Shown: positions 48,423 to 56,120, counted from the first letter of the stretch. The stretch is DNA of 64,000 nt from CAIWHR01 sp963843595 (GCA_963843595.1 CAWJLG010000018.1:90639-154638); one strand, 5' to 3'. Notes: generated from the sequence alone by a model not told the origin. Program-made: numbers and translations.

Positions 48423-49892
48423 CTACTGGCCGACCGCGATTTCGACGCGCCGGGCCTCACGTTCGCTGCCGGGGCCGGTCACGTCCTGCGGTGCCTTCAG
48501 CCTTACCCGTTCGGCGGAAATGCCCTCGGCGAGGAGCGCGTCGCGCACGGCGGTCGCGCGACGCTTCGCGAGCTCCACATTGGCCGCACGATTGCCGGTG
48601 CGGTCGGCGAAGCCGGTGACGTCGATCGGGTTCGTGCCGGCCTTCATGCCGGGCGCGAAACCCTTGAGCAGACGCATCGCCTCGGCGTCGAGCGCGGCCG
48701 CGCCGCTCGCGAAGTGGACGATCAGCGTCGCCCCGGGCGGGCGTGCCGGCGGCGCAGCTTCCGGCGAACCCGGTTTCGGCGTGTACGCGGACACCTTGAC
48801 GGGGGCCTCCGGTGCAAGCCGGAGCGCGCCGTCGACCACGACCCGGTCGCCGGCCGCCAGGCCCTGCGTGACGAACCAGCTGTCGCCGTACCAGTCGCCG
48901 ACGACCACCGGCCGCAGCTCCGCCTTCCCGTCCTTGTTGGCGACCCAGACGAATTGCCCCTTCGCGCCCTGCTGCACGGCGCGCTGCGGAACGAGGATCG
49001 CGTTCGGCCGGATCGCGCCGTGGAGTCGCGTGCGCACGTACTGGTTCGGCCGCAGCACGCCGTTCGGGTTGTCGACCGAGGCACGGATCAGGAACGTTCC
49101 GGTCTGCGAGTTGTACGACGGGTCCGCAAACGTGATCTTGCCCTTGTACGGGAACACGGTGCCATCGACGAGCTCGATCTCCACGACGAACTGGTTGTCC
49201 TCGGGCAGCTTGACCAGCCCTTTCTGCACCTCCTTGCGGATGCGCTCCATCTCGTTCTCGGAGATGCTGAAGTTGATCCACATCGGCGTGAGCACGGAGA
49301 CCGTCGTCAGATTGCTGTTTTGCGCGTTGACGTAGGTGCCGTCGGCAACGGCAGCGAAGCTGCTGACGCCGTCGACGGGCGACGTGATGGTCGTGTAGGA
49401 GAGGTCGAGCTTGGCCGAATCGAGCTGCGCCTTCGACTGTGCGACCGCTGCGGCCGCCTGCTCGTACTGGCCCTGTGCGTCGTCGAGGTCCTTCTGCGAC
49501 AGTGCATTCTGCTCGGCCAAAGGCCTGGTGCGCGCAAGATTGGCCCGTGCAACTTCGAGCGCCGCCTGGTTGCGCTGCAACGCAGCCGCCGCACCGTCGA
49601 CCTGCGCCTGGAACGGCTTCTGGTCCATGCGGAACAACACCTGGCCCGCCTTGACCACGGCACCTTCGGTGTAGACGCGCCTCTCGAGAAAACCGGAAAC
49701 CCGCGCCGCGATCGTGACCGCCTGCGAACTCTGCGTCTGTGCGACGAACGTCGAGGTGATGGGCACATCCCGTGCGACAACGGTAAGCGCCGTTACATCG
49801 AGGGGAGGTCGCGCCGCCTCCTTCTTCTCCTCCTTGCCGCAGCCTGCAATGACGGCAAGAAACGCAGCAGCGATCAGCATCCGGCGCATCAT
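48423..49892 (-). CDS. RND periplasmic adaptor fused to a C-terminal OmpA-like domain
   Basis: A 489-residue lipoprotein (lipobox FLAVIAGCGKEEKK). Residues about 35-370 are a membrane fusion protein: VTIAARVSGFLERRVYTEGA (barrel-sandwich), a helical hairpin (AAALQRNQAALEVARANLAR), and TGTFLIRASVDNPNGVLRPN. After a Pro-rich linker (about 372-388), residues 390-489 are OmpA-like: LIVHFASGAAALDAEAMRLL, then DVTGFADRTGNRAANVELA and KRRATAVRDALL, with the peptidoglycan-contacting Asp (ADRTGN) and Arg (KRRA) in place. Ordinary adaptors end near residue 380. The frame is intact across the junction. The stop is 17 bases before the permease start. Confidence 0.9.
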   Translation of the reverse strand: MMRRMLIAAAFLAVIAGCGKEEKKEAARPPLDVTALTVVARDVPITSTFVAQTQSSQAVTIAARVSGFLERRVYTEGAVVKAGQVLFRMDQKPFQAQVDGAAAALQRNQAALEVARANLARTRPLAEQNALSQKDLDDAQGQYEQAAAAVAQSKAQLDSAKLDLSYTTITSPVDGVSSFAAVADGTYVNAQNSNLTTVSVLTPMWINFSISENEMERIRKEVQKGLVKLPEDNQFVVEIELVDGTVFPYKGKITFADPSYNSQTGTFLIRASVDNPNGVLRPNQYVRTRLHGAIRPNAILVPQRAVQQGAKGQFVWVANKDGKAELRPVVVGDWYGDSWFVTQGLAAGDRVVVDGALRLAPEAPVKVSAYTPKPGSPEAAPPARPPGATLIVHFASGAAALDAEAMRLLKGFAPGMKAGTNPIDVTGFADRTGNRAANVELAKRRATAVRDALLAEGISAERVRLKAPQDVTGPGSEREARRVEIAVGQ

Positions 49893-50264
49893 GGGATTCC
49901 CCGCAGAATCTTCTTCGTGGTATCGGCGGCGGCGACAGCGCGGAAAACCACCCTGCCGGCCGATGCGCCCGCCATGTTAGCCGAGAATGTAGCGGGCCGG
50001 GCGTCGCAAATTCGTGGCCTGCGGCAATCTGCCGCCTCGAAAGCCGCAACCACGATGGACGCAATATCTGGAAGCTTTCGCGGATGGATCCGGGGTCCGA
50101 CAGCCGGTGGTTCGCCTATTCGCTGACCCGCGACGAGATGTCCGCGTCGACGGATACGTCATGGGTGCCACGGCGCGGCGCGCGGCCCGGCGCATCGTTT
50201 GCGCTAGGTTAAGGATCCGCCGCTCGGCAGCGCCGACAATTCAAATTCAATGTGAGGTGCTGGG
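49893..50264. other. Intergenic region, no gene recognised
   Basis: These 372 bases lie upstream of the minus-strand efflux operon and of the plus-strand DUF3141 remnant. They should contain the efflux promoter, but I see no clear promoter, operator palindrome or nearby regulator gene. Confidence 0.45.
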
Positions 50265-50570
50265 TTGGCGGCGGGGCGGTCGGATGCGCGTCCCTTTGCG
50301 CGCCGTGCCGGACATCAGCTCTATTTCGTGATCGTCTTCCGCGATCCCGAGCCGGGGCAGACGCTGCCCGACGTCTGCACCACCGAGCAGCAGTTTGTAC
50401 ACGAGGTGCCCGAGCTGCATCCGGACAGCCCCAAGCCGGCGATCGTGGGCAACTGGCAGCGTGGGTGGGCCGCGATGATGGCGGTGGCCGCCGATCAGGA
50501 CAGCCATCCGTCCGGCTGTCATCAACGGCGCGCTGATGTCCTAATGGGCTGCGCGGCAGGCCTGTCGGAA
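50265..50570 (+). pseudogene. Internal remnant of a DUF3141 (PHA-synthase-like) gene
   Basis: One frame reads RAGHQLYFVIVFRDPEPGQT, LPDVCTTEQQFVHEVPELHP and PAIVGNWQRGWAAMMAVAAD, matching the centre of DUF3141 proteins (YFV..F.P.PVPGQT..DVC..E..F...V..LHP...KP.VIGNCQ.GWA.MM). A frame change near 50500 leads to AVINGALMS, a TAA at 50542-50544 where the family has the Tyr of SYW, and then WAAR. The family's N- and C-terminal parts (several hundred residues each) are absent and the nucleophile-region Cys reads Trp (GNWQ). Unlike the frameshifted genes elsewhere, this is a true decayed fragment. Confidence 0.7.
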
Positions 50571-50622
50571 TGGACGGTTCGGCCTCGTTGCCGCACCGGA
50601 ATTTGAGAAAGAGGAGTTCTAC

Positions 50623-51105
50623 ATGCGCAAGAGACAAGGACTACGCGTCACTGCGGTGATGGCGGCGCTGGCTATCGCGACATACTCGATGGGCGCGAAC
50701 GCGCAACAGTTCGTCTATCCGACAAAGGGGCAGACGCCGGATCAGCAGAAGAAGGACGAAGCGGCCTGCCATCAGTGGGCCGTGGGCCAGACCGGCTTCG
50801 ATCCTGCCAAGCCGGCGGCGCCCGCTGCCGCGGCGCCGGCGCCGACGACGGCCACCGGCACGACACCGGGGGCGGGCGTCCGTGGCGCTGCGCGGGGGGC
50901 GGTCGTCGGTGAAGTTGTCGGCGGCGACGCGGGAGCGGGGGCCGCGGCAGGCGCGGCCGCCGCGCGCGGACAGAGTCGTCGCCAGAATGCCGCGCAACAG
51001 CAGCAGGCTGCGCAACAGCAGACGCAGGCGCAGGGTGCGCAGCAGGCGGCGTACGGCAAGGCGCGTGCCGCGTGCCTCGAGGGGCGCGGCTACAGCGTCA
51101 AGTAG
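50623..51105 (+). CDS. Glycine-zipper (YMGG-like) exported protein
   Basis: A 160-residue protein with a signal peptide (1-28, ending ANAQQ), a conserved YPTKGQTPDQQKKDEAACHQ segment with one Cys, a Gly/Ala-rich zipper (GVRGAARGAVVGEVVGGDAG, about residues 85-110) predicted to insert in membranes, a Gln-rich stretch and a C-terminal KARAACLEGRGYSVK. The pattern is that of the YMGG-like Gly-zipper family of envelope proteins, function unknown. AGGAG lies eight bases before ATG 50623. It is convergent with rimO. Confidence 0.88.
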   Translation: MRKRQGLRVTAVMAALAIATYSMGANAQQFVYPTKGQTPDQQKKDEAACHQWAVGQTGFDPAKPAAPAAAAPAPTTATGTTPGAGVRGAARGAVVGEVVGGDAGAGAAAGAAAARGQSRRQNAAQQQQAAQQQTQAQGAQQAAYGKARAACLEGRGYSVK

Positions 51106-51144
51106 GACGACACTCCGGCGAAGCCGGCCGCTGTCGGCGGGACG

Positions 51145-52542
51145 TCAGCGCGCGATCCGGGCGCGCAGGTCGTGTTCGTCCGCACCGGTGACGGCGACCT
51201 GCACGAACGTTCCCGGCGCGAGGCTGCGCGCAGCGTCGATTCGCACGACGCCGTCGATTTCGGGGGCGTCGGCCGCCGAGCGCGCGATGGCCGTGCCGTC
51301 CTCGCGCCCGTCGACCAGAACGGTGAGCGTCGTGCCGACGCGCCGCGCGAGCCGGGCCGCGCTGATCCGCGCCTGCACCGCCATGAAGCGCGCGCGGCGG
51401 ATCTCCTTGATCTCCTCGGCAATGGGATCGGGCAGCGCGTTGGCCGCGGCGCCCTCGACCGGCGAATAGGCAAAACAGCCGACGCGATCGAGTTGTGCGG
51501 CTTCGAGAAACGCGAGCAGTTCCTCGAACTCGCGCTCGGTTTCGCCCGGAAAGCCGACGATGAACGTGCTTCGAATGACGAGGTCCGGCCGCGCGGCGCG
51601 CCACGCCTCGATCCGCCGCAACGTGCCTTCGGCGTTGGCGGGGCGCTTCATGAGCTTGAGAATCCGCGGGCTCGCGTGCTGGAACGGCACATCGAGATAG
51701 GGCAGCAGTCCCCCTTGCGCCGGATCGTCGGTCATGTGCGCGATCACGTCGTCGACATGGGGGTAGGGATAGACGTAGTGGAGCCGCACCCACGCGCCAT
51801 GCGCGCGCGCCATCGCGTCGAGTGCCGCGGCGAGCTCGGTCATCCGCGTCTTCAGCGGCCGGCCCTGCCAGAAGCCGGTCCGGTATCTGACGTCGACGCC
51901 ATAGGCGCTCGTATCCTGCGAAATGACGAGCAGCTCCTTGACGCCGGCCTGCAGCAGGCGCCCGGCCTCGTCCAGCACTTCGCCGAGCGGACGCGAAACG
52001 AGATCGCCACGCATCGACGGGATGATGCAGAACGTGCAACGATGATTGCAGCCTTCGCTGATCTTGAGGTAGGCGTAATGGCGAGGCGTGAGCTTGATGC
52101 CCTGCGCTGGCACGAGATCGGTGAACGGATCATGGGGCCTGGGCAGATGCGCGTGCACGGCGGCCATGACCTCGCCGGCCGCGTGCGGCCCGGTCACGGC
52201 CAGCACCTTCGGGTGGGCTGCGCGAACGAAACCGCCGCCGTCCTTGGCGCCGAGGCATCCCGTGACGATGACCTTGCCGTTTTCGGCGAGTGCCTCGCCG
52301 ATCGCGTCGAGCGATTCGGTGACGGCGGCGTCAATGAATCCGCAGGTGTTGACGACCACCAGGTCGGCGCCGGCATAGCTTGGCGCGATCGCGTAGCCCT
52401 CCGCCCTGAGTTGCGTGACGATCTGCTCGGAATCGACGAGCGCTTTAGGACAGCCCAGCGAGACGAAGCCGACGCGCGGTGGTGCGCCGTCGGCGCGGGT
52501 GGAGCGCTGCGCGCGCGTCGTCGTTGGGGAAGTTGGTTTCAT
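51145..52542 (-). CDS. rimO: Ribosomal protein S12 methylthiotransferase RimO
   Basis: A 465-residue radical-SAM enzyme that methylthiolates an aspartate of ribosomal protein S12. N-terminal MTTase domain Cys residues: GFVSLGCPKALVDSE, VVNTCGFID and VTGCLGAKDGG, which bind one 4Fe-4S cluster. The radical-SAM cluster is CNHRCTFC in LKISEGCNHRCTFCIIPSMR. The C-terminal TRAM domain includes VGTTLTVLVDGREDGTAIAR. Length and motifs are normal. An N-terminal extension of about 20 Ser/Thr/Arg-rich residues precedes the domain. It lies downstream of the phaR terminator. Confidence 0.95.
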   Translation of the reverse strand: MKPTSPTTTRAQRSTRADGAPPRVGFVSLGCPKALVDSEQIVTQLRAEGYAIAPSYAGADLVVVNTCGFIDAAVTESLDAIGEALAENGKVIVTGCLGAKDGGGFVRAAHPKVLAVTGPHAAGEVMAAVHAHLPRPHDPFTDLVPAQGIKLTPRHYAYLKISEGCNHRCTFCIIPSMRGDLVSRPLGEVLDEAGRLLQAGVKELLVISQDTSAYGVDVRYRTGFWQGRPLKTRMTELAAALDAMARAHGAWVRLHYVYPYPHVDDVIAHMTDDPAQGGLLPYLDVPFQHASPRILKLMKRPANAEGTLRRIEAWRAARPDLVIRSTFIVGFPGETEREFEELLAFLEAAQLDRVGCFAYSPVEGAAANALPDPIAEEIKEIRRARFMAVQARISAARLARRVGTTLTVLVDGREDGTAIARSAADAPEIDGVVRIDAARSLAPGTFVQVAVTGADEHDLRARIAR

Positions 52543-52650
52543 GACTTGGATCGGAGTGGTCCGGCGATCGTAGCGCCTGGCGGTGCATCGTGTGCATCTG
52601 CGGCGGCGTATCGCGCAGGCGCATTCCGGCGGTGAGACTGATGCAACGCA

Positions 52651-52680
52651 AAAAAAACCGGGCGCATCGCCCGGTTTTTG
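52651..52680 (-). terminator. Rho-independent terminator of phaR
   Basis: A stem of about 12 bp (ACCGGGCG / CGCCCGGT extended by A-T pairs, loop CAT) is flanked by A-runs and T-runs, so it could act on both strands. On the minus strand it ends phaR transcription 16 bases after the stop and uncouples it from rimO. Confidence 0.88.
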
Positions 52681-52695
52681 CGGCGCTTCGCCGGC

Positions 52696-53271
52696 TCAGC
52701 GCTTCTTCTCGTCCTCCGCTGCCGATTGTTGCGCAGCACTGAAGTTGGGGAACGGGAAGGCGGCGAACATGCCACGGGTCTGGTCTTGCATCCGCTGCTG
52801 CATGTCCATGAACAGCTTCGCACTCTGCTCGAGGTAGTTGCCGAGCATCCCTTGCATGGCCGGAGCCTGCATCTGCATGAACTGCTTCCACAGATCCGGG
52901 GTGAGCATCATCTTGTCCCCGTAGATCTGCTTGGCCTGGTCCTGCAGCTTCTTCTGGATGGCCATGAAGGCCTTGACGTTCTGCTCGATGTACTGCCCCA
53001 TGATCGTCTGCTGGGCGCTGCCGTAGAACCGGATCATCTGCGACAGCATCTCGGAACTGAACATTGGCAGCCCGCCGGATTCCTCGTCGAGGATGATCTG
53101 AAGGAGGATCGCGCGGGTGAGATCGTCGCCGGACTTGGCGTCGACGACCTGGAAGTCGACGTTCTCGAGCACCATCTGCTTGACGTCCGCCAGCGTGATG
53201 TAGCCACTGTTCGCGGTGTCGTACAGGCGGCGGTTGGGGTACTTCTTGATCATGCGGGGCGCGTCGCTCAT
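52696..53271 (-). CDS. phaR: PHA synthesis regulator PhaR (repressor of phasin expression)
   Basis: A 191-residue DNA-binding regulator. The PHB/PHA accumulation regulator domain is at the N-terminus (MIKKYPNRRLYDTANSGYIT, LADVKQMVLENVDF), followed by two PhaR helical repeats (MFSSEMLSQMIRFYGSAQQT, GNYLEQSAKLFMDMQQRMQD). In related species PhaR represses phaP and its own gene and is titrated onto PHA granules. ATG 53271 has GGAG at proper spacing; an upstream ATG adds 13 residues of no homology. It is divergent from phaP, sharing a 270-base control region. Confidence 0.95.
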   Translation of the reverse strand: MSDAPRMIKKYPNRRLYDTANSGYITLADVKQMVLENVDFQVVDAKSGDDLTRAILLQIILDEESGGLPMFSSEMLSQMIRFYGSAQQTIMGQYIEQNVKAFMAIQKKLQDQAKQIYGDKMMLTPDLWKQFMQMQAPAMQGMLGNYLEQSAKLFMDMQQRMQDQTRGMFAAFPFPNFSAAQQSAAEDEKKR

Positions 53272-53360
53272 TGCGAACTCCGTCGGGTCGAGGTGGTCAT
53301 TATAACCCACTGATTTAACGGATGTTTGAAAAGCCGATCCGGGATACCGCAGCAGGGTTG

Positions 53361-53430
53361 GTGCAGCGCAGCAAATTCCTCTTGACTTCGTTGAATTCCG
53401 TCCCTACAATTGGTTTTGTGCGATGCAGCA
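53361..53430. promoter_or_regulatory. phaP promoter with two TGC-rich repeat elements
   Basis: A near-consensus promoter is TTGACT (53382-53387), 17 bases, TACAAT (53405-53410). Two 13-base elements, GTGCAGCGCAGCA (53361-53373) and GTGCGATGCAGCA (53418-53430), match at 10 positions. One lies just upstream of the -35, the other at the expected transcription start. I infer that they are PhaR operators, because phaR is divergent and PhaR proteins bind TGC-rich sites; this is not proven by the sequence. Confidence 0.65.
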
Positions 53431-53541
53431 TTTCTGTCCGCCGGCCGGGTTCAGGGAACCTCACCGGCGTCGGAAGACGCAGCATCCGAGAATCATGAAC
53501 CGGGTCGTCCGCGGCCCTTACCCCAGCCGAAAGGAAACACC

Positions 53542-54087
53542 ATGTACAACGCCACCGAACAATTCGCCGAACTGAACAAAGCCAACGTCGCCCAAGCCAC
53601 GAAGCTCGCCGCGCTCGCCATCGAGAACGCCGAAAAGCTGTTCAGGCTGAACCTCGCCGCCGCCAAGGCCGCGCTCGCCCAGGGCGTGGAAGGTGCGTCG
53701 GCTGCCGCGTCGGTCAAGGACGTGCAGGAACTGATGGCGCTGCGCGCCAAGTACGCCGAGAACGGCGTCCAGAGCGCGCTCGGCTACTCGCGCAGCCTCT
53801 ACGAAGTCGCTTCCGAAGCGCAGGCGCAAATCTCGGCGTTCGCCGAGGAATCGTGGGCCGCGTACACGAAGGGCGTCGCCGCGTGGGTCGACAAGGCCAG
53901 CAAGTCGGCGCCGGCCGGTTCGGACGCCGCGGTCAACGCGTTCAAGTCGACGTTCGCCGCCTCGACGGCCGCGTTCGACCAGTTCCAGAAGGCCACCAAG
54001 CAAGTCGTGAACCTGGCCGACGCCAGCGTCCGCGCCGCCGCCGCGAACGCGTCGAAAGCCACGATGAAGGCGCGCAAGGCTGCGTAA
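53542..54087 (+). CDS. phaP: Phasin (PHA granule coat protein)
   Basis: A 181-residue all-helical, Ala/Lys-rich phasin of the TIGR01841 type. The conserved start is EQFAELNKANVAQATKLAAL, followed by the phasin core VKDVQELMALRAKYAENGVQ. The C-terminus is basic (KATMKARKAA). It coats PHA granules and controls their size. AAGGA lies before ATG 53542; the leader of about 125 bases contains one candidate PhaR site. Two tandem small RNAs follow within 100 bases. Confidence 0.95.
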   Translation: MYNATEQFAELNKANVAQATKLAALAIENAEKLFRLNLAAAKAALAQGVEGASAAASVKDVQELMALRAKYAENGVQSALGYSRSLYEVASEAQAQISAFAEESWAAYTKGVAAWVDKASKSAPAGSDAAVNAFKSTFAASTAAFDQFQKATKQVVNLADASVRAAAANASKATMKARKAA

Positions 54088-54188
54088 GGCTCGCGTACTC
54101 GAAACCGCGCGGCATCCGATTTGCGTCGGGACGCCGCGAGGGCAGGGGCTTGAACGCGAACGACGAAGCCTCACATCGGGATTGATGC

Positions 54189-54264
54189 CTCCTTCTGTAT
54201 CTTTCTCCTCCTCCTGAGAGATACAGCCTCGAGCCCCACGGGTCACCCCGTGGGGCTTTTTTTT
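54189..54264 (+). ncRNA. Small RNA copy 1 with anti-Shine-Dalgarno loop and terminator
   Basis: The first hairpin pairs CTGTATCT (54195-54202) with AGATACAG (54219-54226); an inner CTC/GAG pairing leaves the loop CTCCTCCT, complementary to AGGAGG-type ribosome sites and resembling the 16S anti-SD end. A second hairpin, AGCCCCACGGG / CCCGTGGGGCT with loop TCAC (54232-54257), followed by eight T's, is a textbook terminator. It starts about 100 bases after phaP. A 42-base core (54189-54230) is repeated exactly in copy 2. No promoter of its own is evident, so it may be processed from the phaP transcript. Confidence 0.75.
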
Positions 54265-54282
54265 CGCCGGTGTGCGCCGCCT

Positions 54283-54306
54283 GTTTTAGATTAATCCGTC
54301 TAAAAC
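54283..54306. promoter_or_regulatory. Palindromic operator candidate between the two small RNAs
   Basis: GTTTTAGA (54283-54290) and TCTAAAAC (54299-54306) are exact reverse complements with an eight-base spacer. The AT-rich block stands out in this GC-rich region, and lies 70 bases before copy 2. It could be a TetR-type operator or part of the copy 2 promoter. It has no T-run and is not a terminator. Confidence 0.45.
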
Positions 54307-54376
54307 GATGTGCCAAGATTCAAGCGTGCTCAAGGTCGGCGGTGGAATGGCGATCGGAGCGATACGAAACAATCGT

Positions 54377-54456
54377 CTCCTTCTGTATCTTTCTCCTCCT
54401 CCTGAGAGATACAGCCTCCAGGCCCCGTGGGGATAACCCTCGCGGGGCCTTTTTTT
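54377..54456 (+). ncRNA. Small RNA copy 2 with anti-Shine-Dalgarno loop and terminator
   Basis: It has the same 42-base core as copy 1 (54377-54418): stem CTGTATCT (54383-54390) with AGATACAG (54407-54414) and loop CTCCTCCT. Its terminator hairpin is different in sequence (AGGCCCCG / CGGGGCCT around 54420-54450) but equivalent in form, with seven T's. Exact conservation of the core while the terminators differ argues for selection on the loop and first stem. The region between the two copies is unrelated. Confidence 0.75.
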
Positions 54457-54528
54457 CGCCGCTGCGCGCCCGGCCGCGCCGGGTGGCCCGTGCCCGTTCG
54501 TTCGTCGCCCCTCCGTGGAGTGCTCGCG

Positions 54529-55014
54529 TCACGCCTCGCTCCATTGCCGGAGCCGCGCGCGCATCCGCCGGTGGTGCGAGCCGGCCCAGTAGACGCGTCC
54601 GCACGTCGGGCAGTGCAACGCCGGGCGCGTGGCGACGTCGGCCGGCAAGCGGTCGATGTGCGCGGGTTCGGCCGCCGCGAGCAGCGTGTTGTCGATGAGG
54701 CAGCGGGAGAACGGCCGATGCAGCCAGTCGACGCCGAAGCGAGTTGCGACCTCGTGCGCCAGCGCATCCAGGTCGCCTCGCGGCAGTATCGACGCGACGC
54801 CGGCGGCGGCCTTGTGCTCGGCCACGCGTCGGTCGCAGGTCAGGAACAGGCGTCGCTCGCGCCGGGCCTCCGCCAGAAGTACCCGGTCGGACGCGCCGCC
54901 CGTGGCCAGCGTCGCATCGTAGCCGGCCGCGCGCAGGTAGCGCGCGAGACGCCCCAGCATCTCGTCGCACAGAAACTTCGGTTCGTCGTGCGCGCCTGCG
55001 GCGCGCGCTGTCAT
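54529..55014 (-). CDS. Mut7-C RNase-domain protein
   Basis: A 161-residue protein of the Mut7-C family (PIN-like fold plus zinc ribbon). N-terminal KFLCDEMLGRLARYLRAAGY and DRVLLAEARRERRLFLTCDR carry the acidic residues of the PIN-like active site. The C-terminal HCPTCGRVYWAGSHHRRM has a CPxC pair that may bind zinc. The family is predicted to act on RNA; bacterial members are uncharacterised. ATG 55014 overlaps the stop of the upstream Bug-type gene (ATGA). The gene is convergent with the small RNAs. Confidence 0.85.
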   Translation of the reverse strand: MTARAAGAHDEPKFLCDEMLGRLARYLRAAGYDATLATGGASDRVLLAEARRERRLFLTCDRRVAEHKAAAGVASILPRGDLDALAHEVATRFGVDWLHRPFSRCLIDNTLLAAAEPAHIDRLPADVATRPALHCPTCGRVYWAGSHHRRMRARLRQWSEA

Positions 55015-56003
55015 TCCAGCTTGCCGACGCGCCGGACGGCGGCGCCCAGCTTCTGTGCATCCGCCTCCCAGAAGCGCTGGAACTCCGGCGTGTCGAGATA
55101 CTGTACCGGGGTGTCGACGGTGGTCAGCGCGCCGACGAACTTCGGGTCGGCGGCGGCGACGCGCGTGGCCTCGCGCAGCTTGGCGAGCACGGCCTCGGGC
55201 GTACCGGCCGGCGCGAACAGCGCCGACCACTGGAAGAACACCGCGTCGAATCCGCTTTCGGCGAGCGTCGGCGCCTCGGGCAGCGACGCCAGGCGCCGGT
55301 CGCCCCACGACGCGAGCACGCGAACCTTGCCGGCCTTCACGTGCTGGATCACCGTGGACGGTCCGGTCGACAACGCGTCGACGGTGCCCCCGAGCAGTGC
55401 GACTACCGCAGGCCCGCCGCCGGTGAAGGGGACGTGCAGCAGCTTGATGCCGGCCGCCGTCGCGAACATCTCCATCGGGATGTGCATCGTTCCGTAGTTG
55501 CCGGACGAGCCGTACGTGATGGCACCGGGCCGCTTCTTCGCGTCGGCGACGAACTCGGCAAGCGTCTTCCACGGACTGTCGGCGCGTACGGCGAGAACCG
55601 TCGGATCGGCGGTAAGACGAGCGACGGGAGCAAACTGCTTCAGTTCGAACATCGGTGCACGACCGGTCACCTGATCCGCGACGGGCAGGATCGAGATCGA
55701 CGACAGCGCGAGCAGCAGCGTATAGCCGTCAGGCTTCGCCTTGGCGACGTACGCCATGCCGATGCCGCCGCCGGCACCAGCCTTGTTCTCGATAACCACC
55801 GGCGTATCGAGCGTGCGGCTCAACGCTTCGGCGAACGGCCGCGCGACGATGTCCGCGACGCCACCCGGCGGAAAGGGGACGACCAGCGTCACCGGTTTCG
55901 ACGGCCAGGCTTCCTGCGCACCAGCGGGCGCTGCCCACCCCAAGGGCAGCCCGACGGCGATGGCCAGGACGATGGCGAAACGATGGCGGGATGCGGGTCG
56001 CAT
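55011..56003 (-). CDS. Bug-family tripartite tricarboxylate transporter substrate-binding protein
   Basis: A 330-residue periplasmic binding protein (TctC/Bug). Signal peptide 1-29 (ending AGAQE). Hallmarks are WPSKPVTLVVPFPPGGVADI, DTPVVIENKAGAGGGIGMAY, ITYGSSGNYGTMHIPMEMFA and LLHVPFTGGGPAVVALLGG. Bug proteins bind carboxylates; no tctA/tctB membrane genes are adjacent, as is common for orphan Bug proteins in Burkholderiales. It sits between phaB and the Mut7-C gene, all on the minus strand. Confidence 0.93.
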   Translation of the reverse strand: MRPASRHRFAIVLAIAVGLPLGWAAPAGAQEAWPSKPVTLVVPFPPGGVADIVARPFAEALSRTLDTPVVIENKAGAGGGIGMAYVAKAKPDGYTLLLALSSISILPVADQVTGRAPMFELKQFAPVARLTADPTVLAVRADSPWKTLAEFVADAKKRPGAITYGSSGNYGTMHIPMEMFATAAGIKLLHVPFTGGGPAVVALLGGTVDALSTGPSTVIQHVKAGKVRVLASWGDRRLASLPEAPTLAESGFDAVFFQWSALFAPAGTPEAVLAKLREATRVAAADPKFVGALTTVDTPVQYLDTPEFQRFWEADAQKLGAAVRRVGKLE

Positions 56004-56069
56004 GACAACTCCTGAGCTGGGAACTGCGGGCGATTATAGGACGAAGCGTCGACGGACGCCGCAATGCAA

Positions 56070-56091
56070 ACGGCCGGATTGCTCCGGCCGT
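56070..56091 (-). terminator. Probable terminator of phaB
   Basis: A perfect 8-bp stem ACGGCCGG / CCGGCCGT with a six-base loop lies 30 bases after the phaB stop. On the minus strand only three T's follow (TTTGC), so termination may be partial. Confidence 0.5.
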
Positions 56092-56120
56092 CGTCCGACA
56101 CCAGATCGGCGCGGCTTCGA

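Noticed and set aside
51114..51130. Short CCGGC/GCCGG hairpin between the glycine-zipper gene and rimO as a terminator
   Set aside because: It has only five base pairs and no T-run on either strand.
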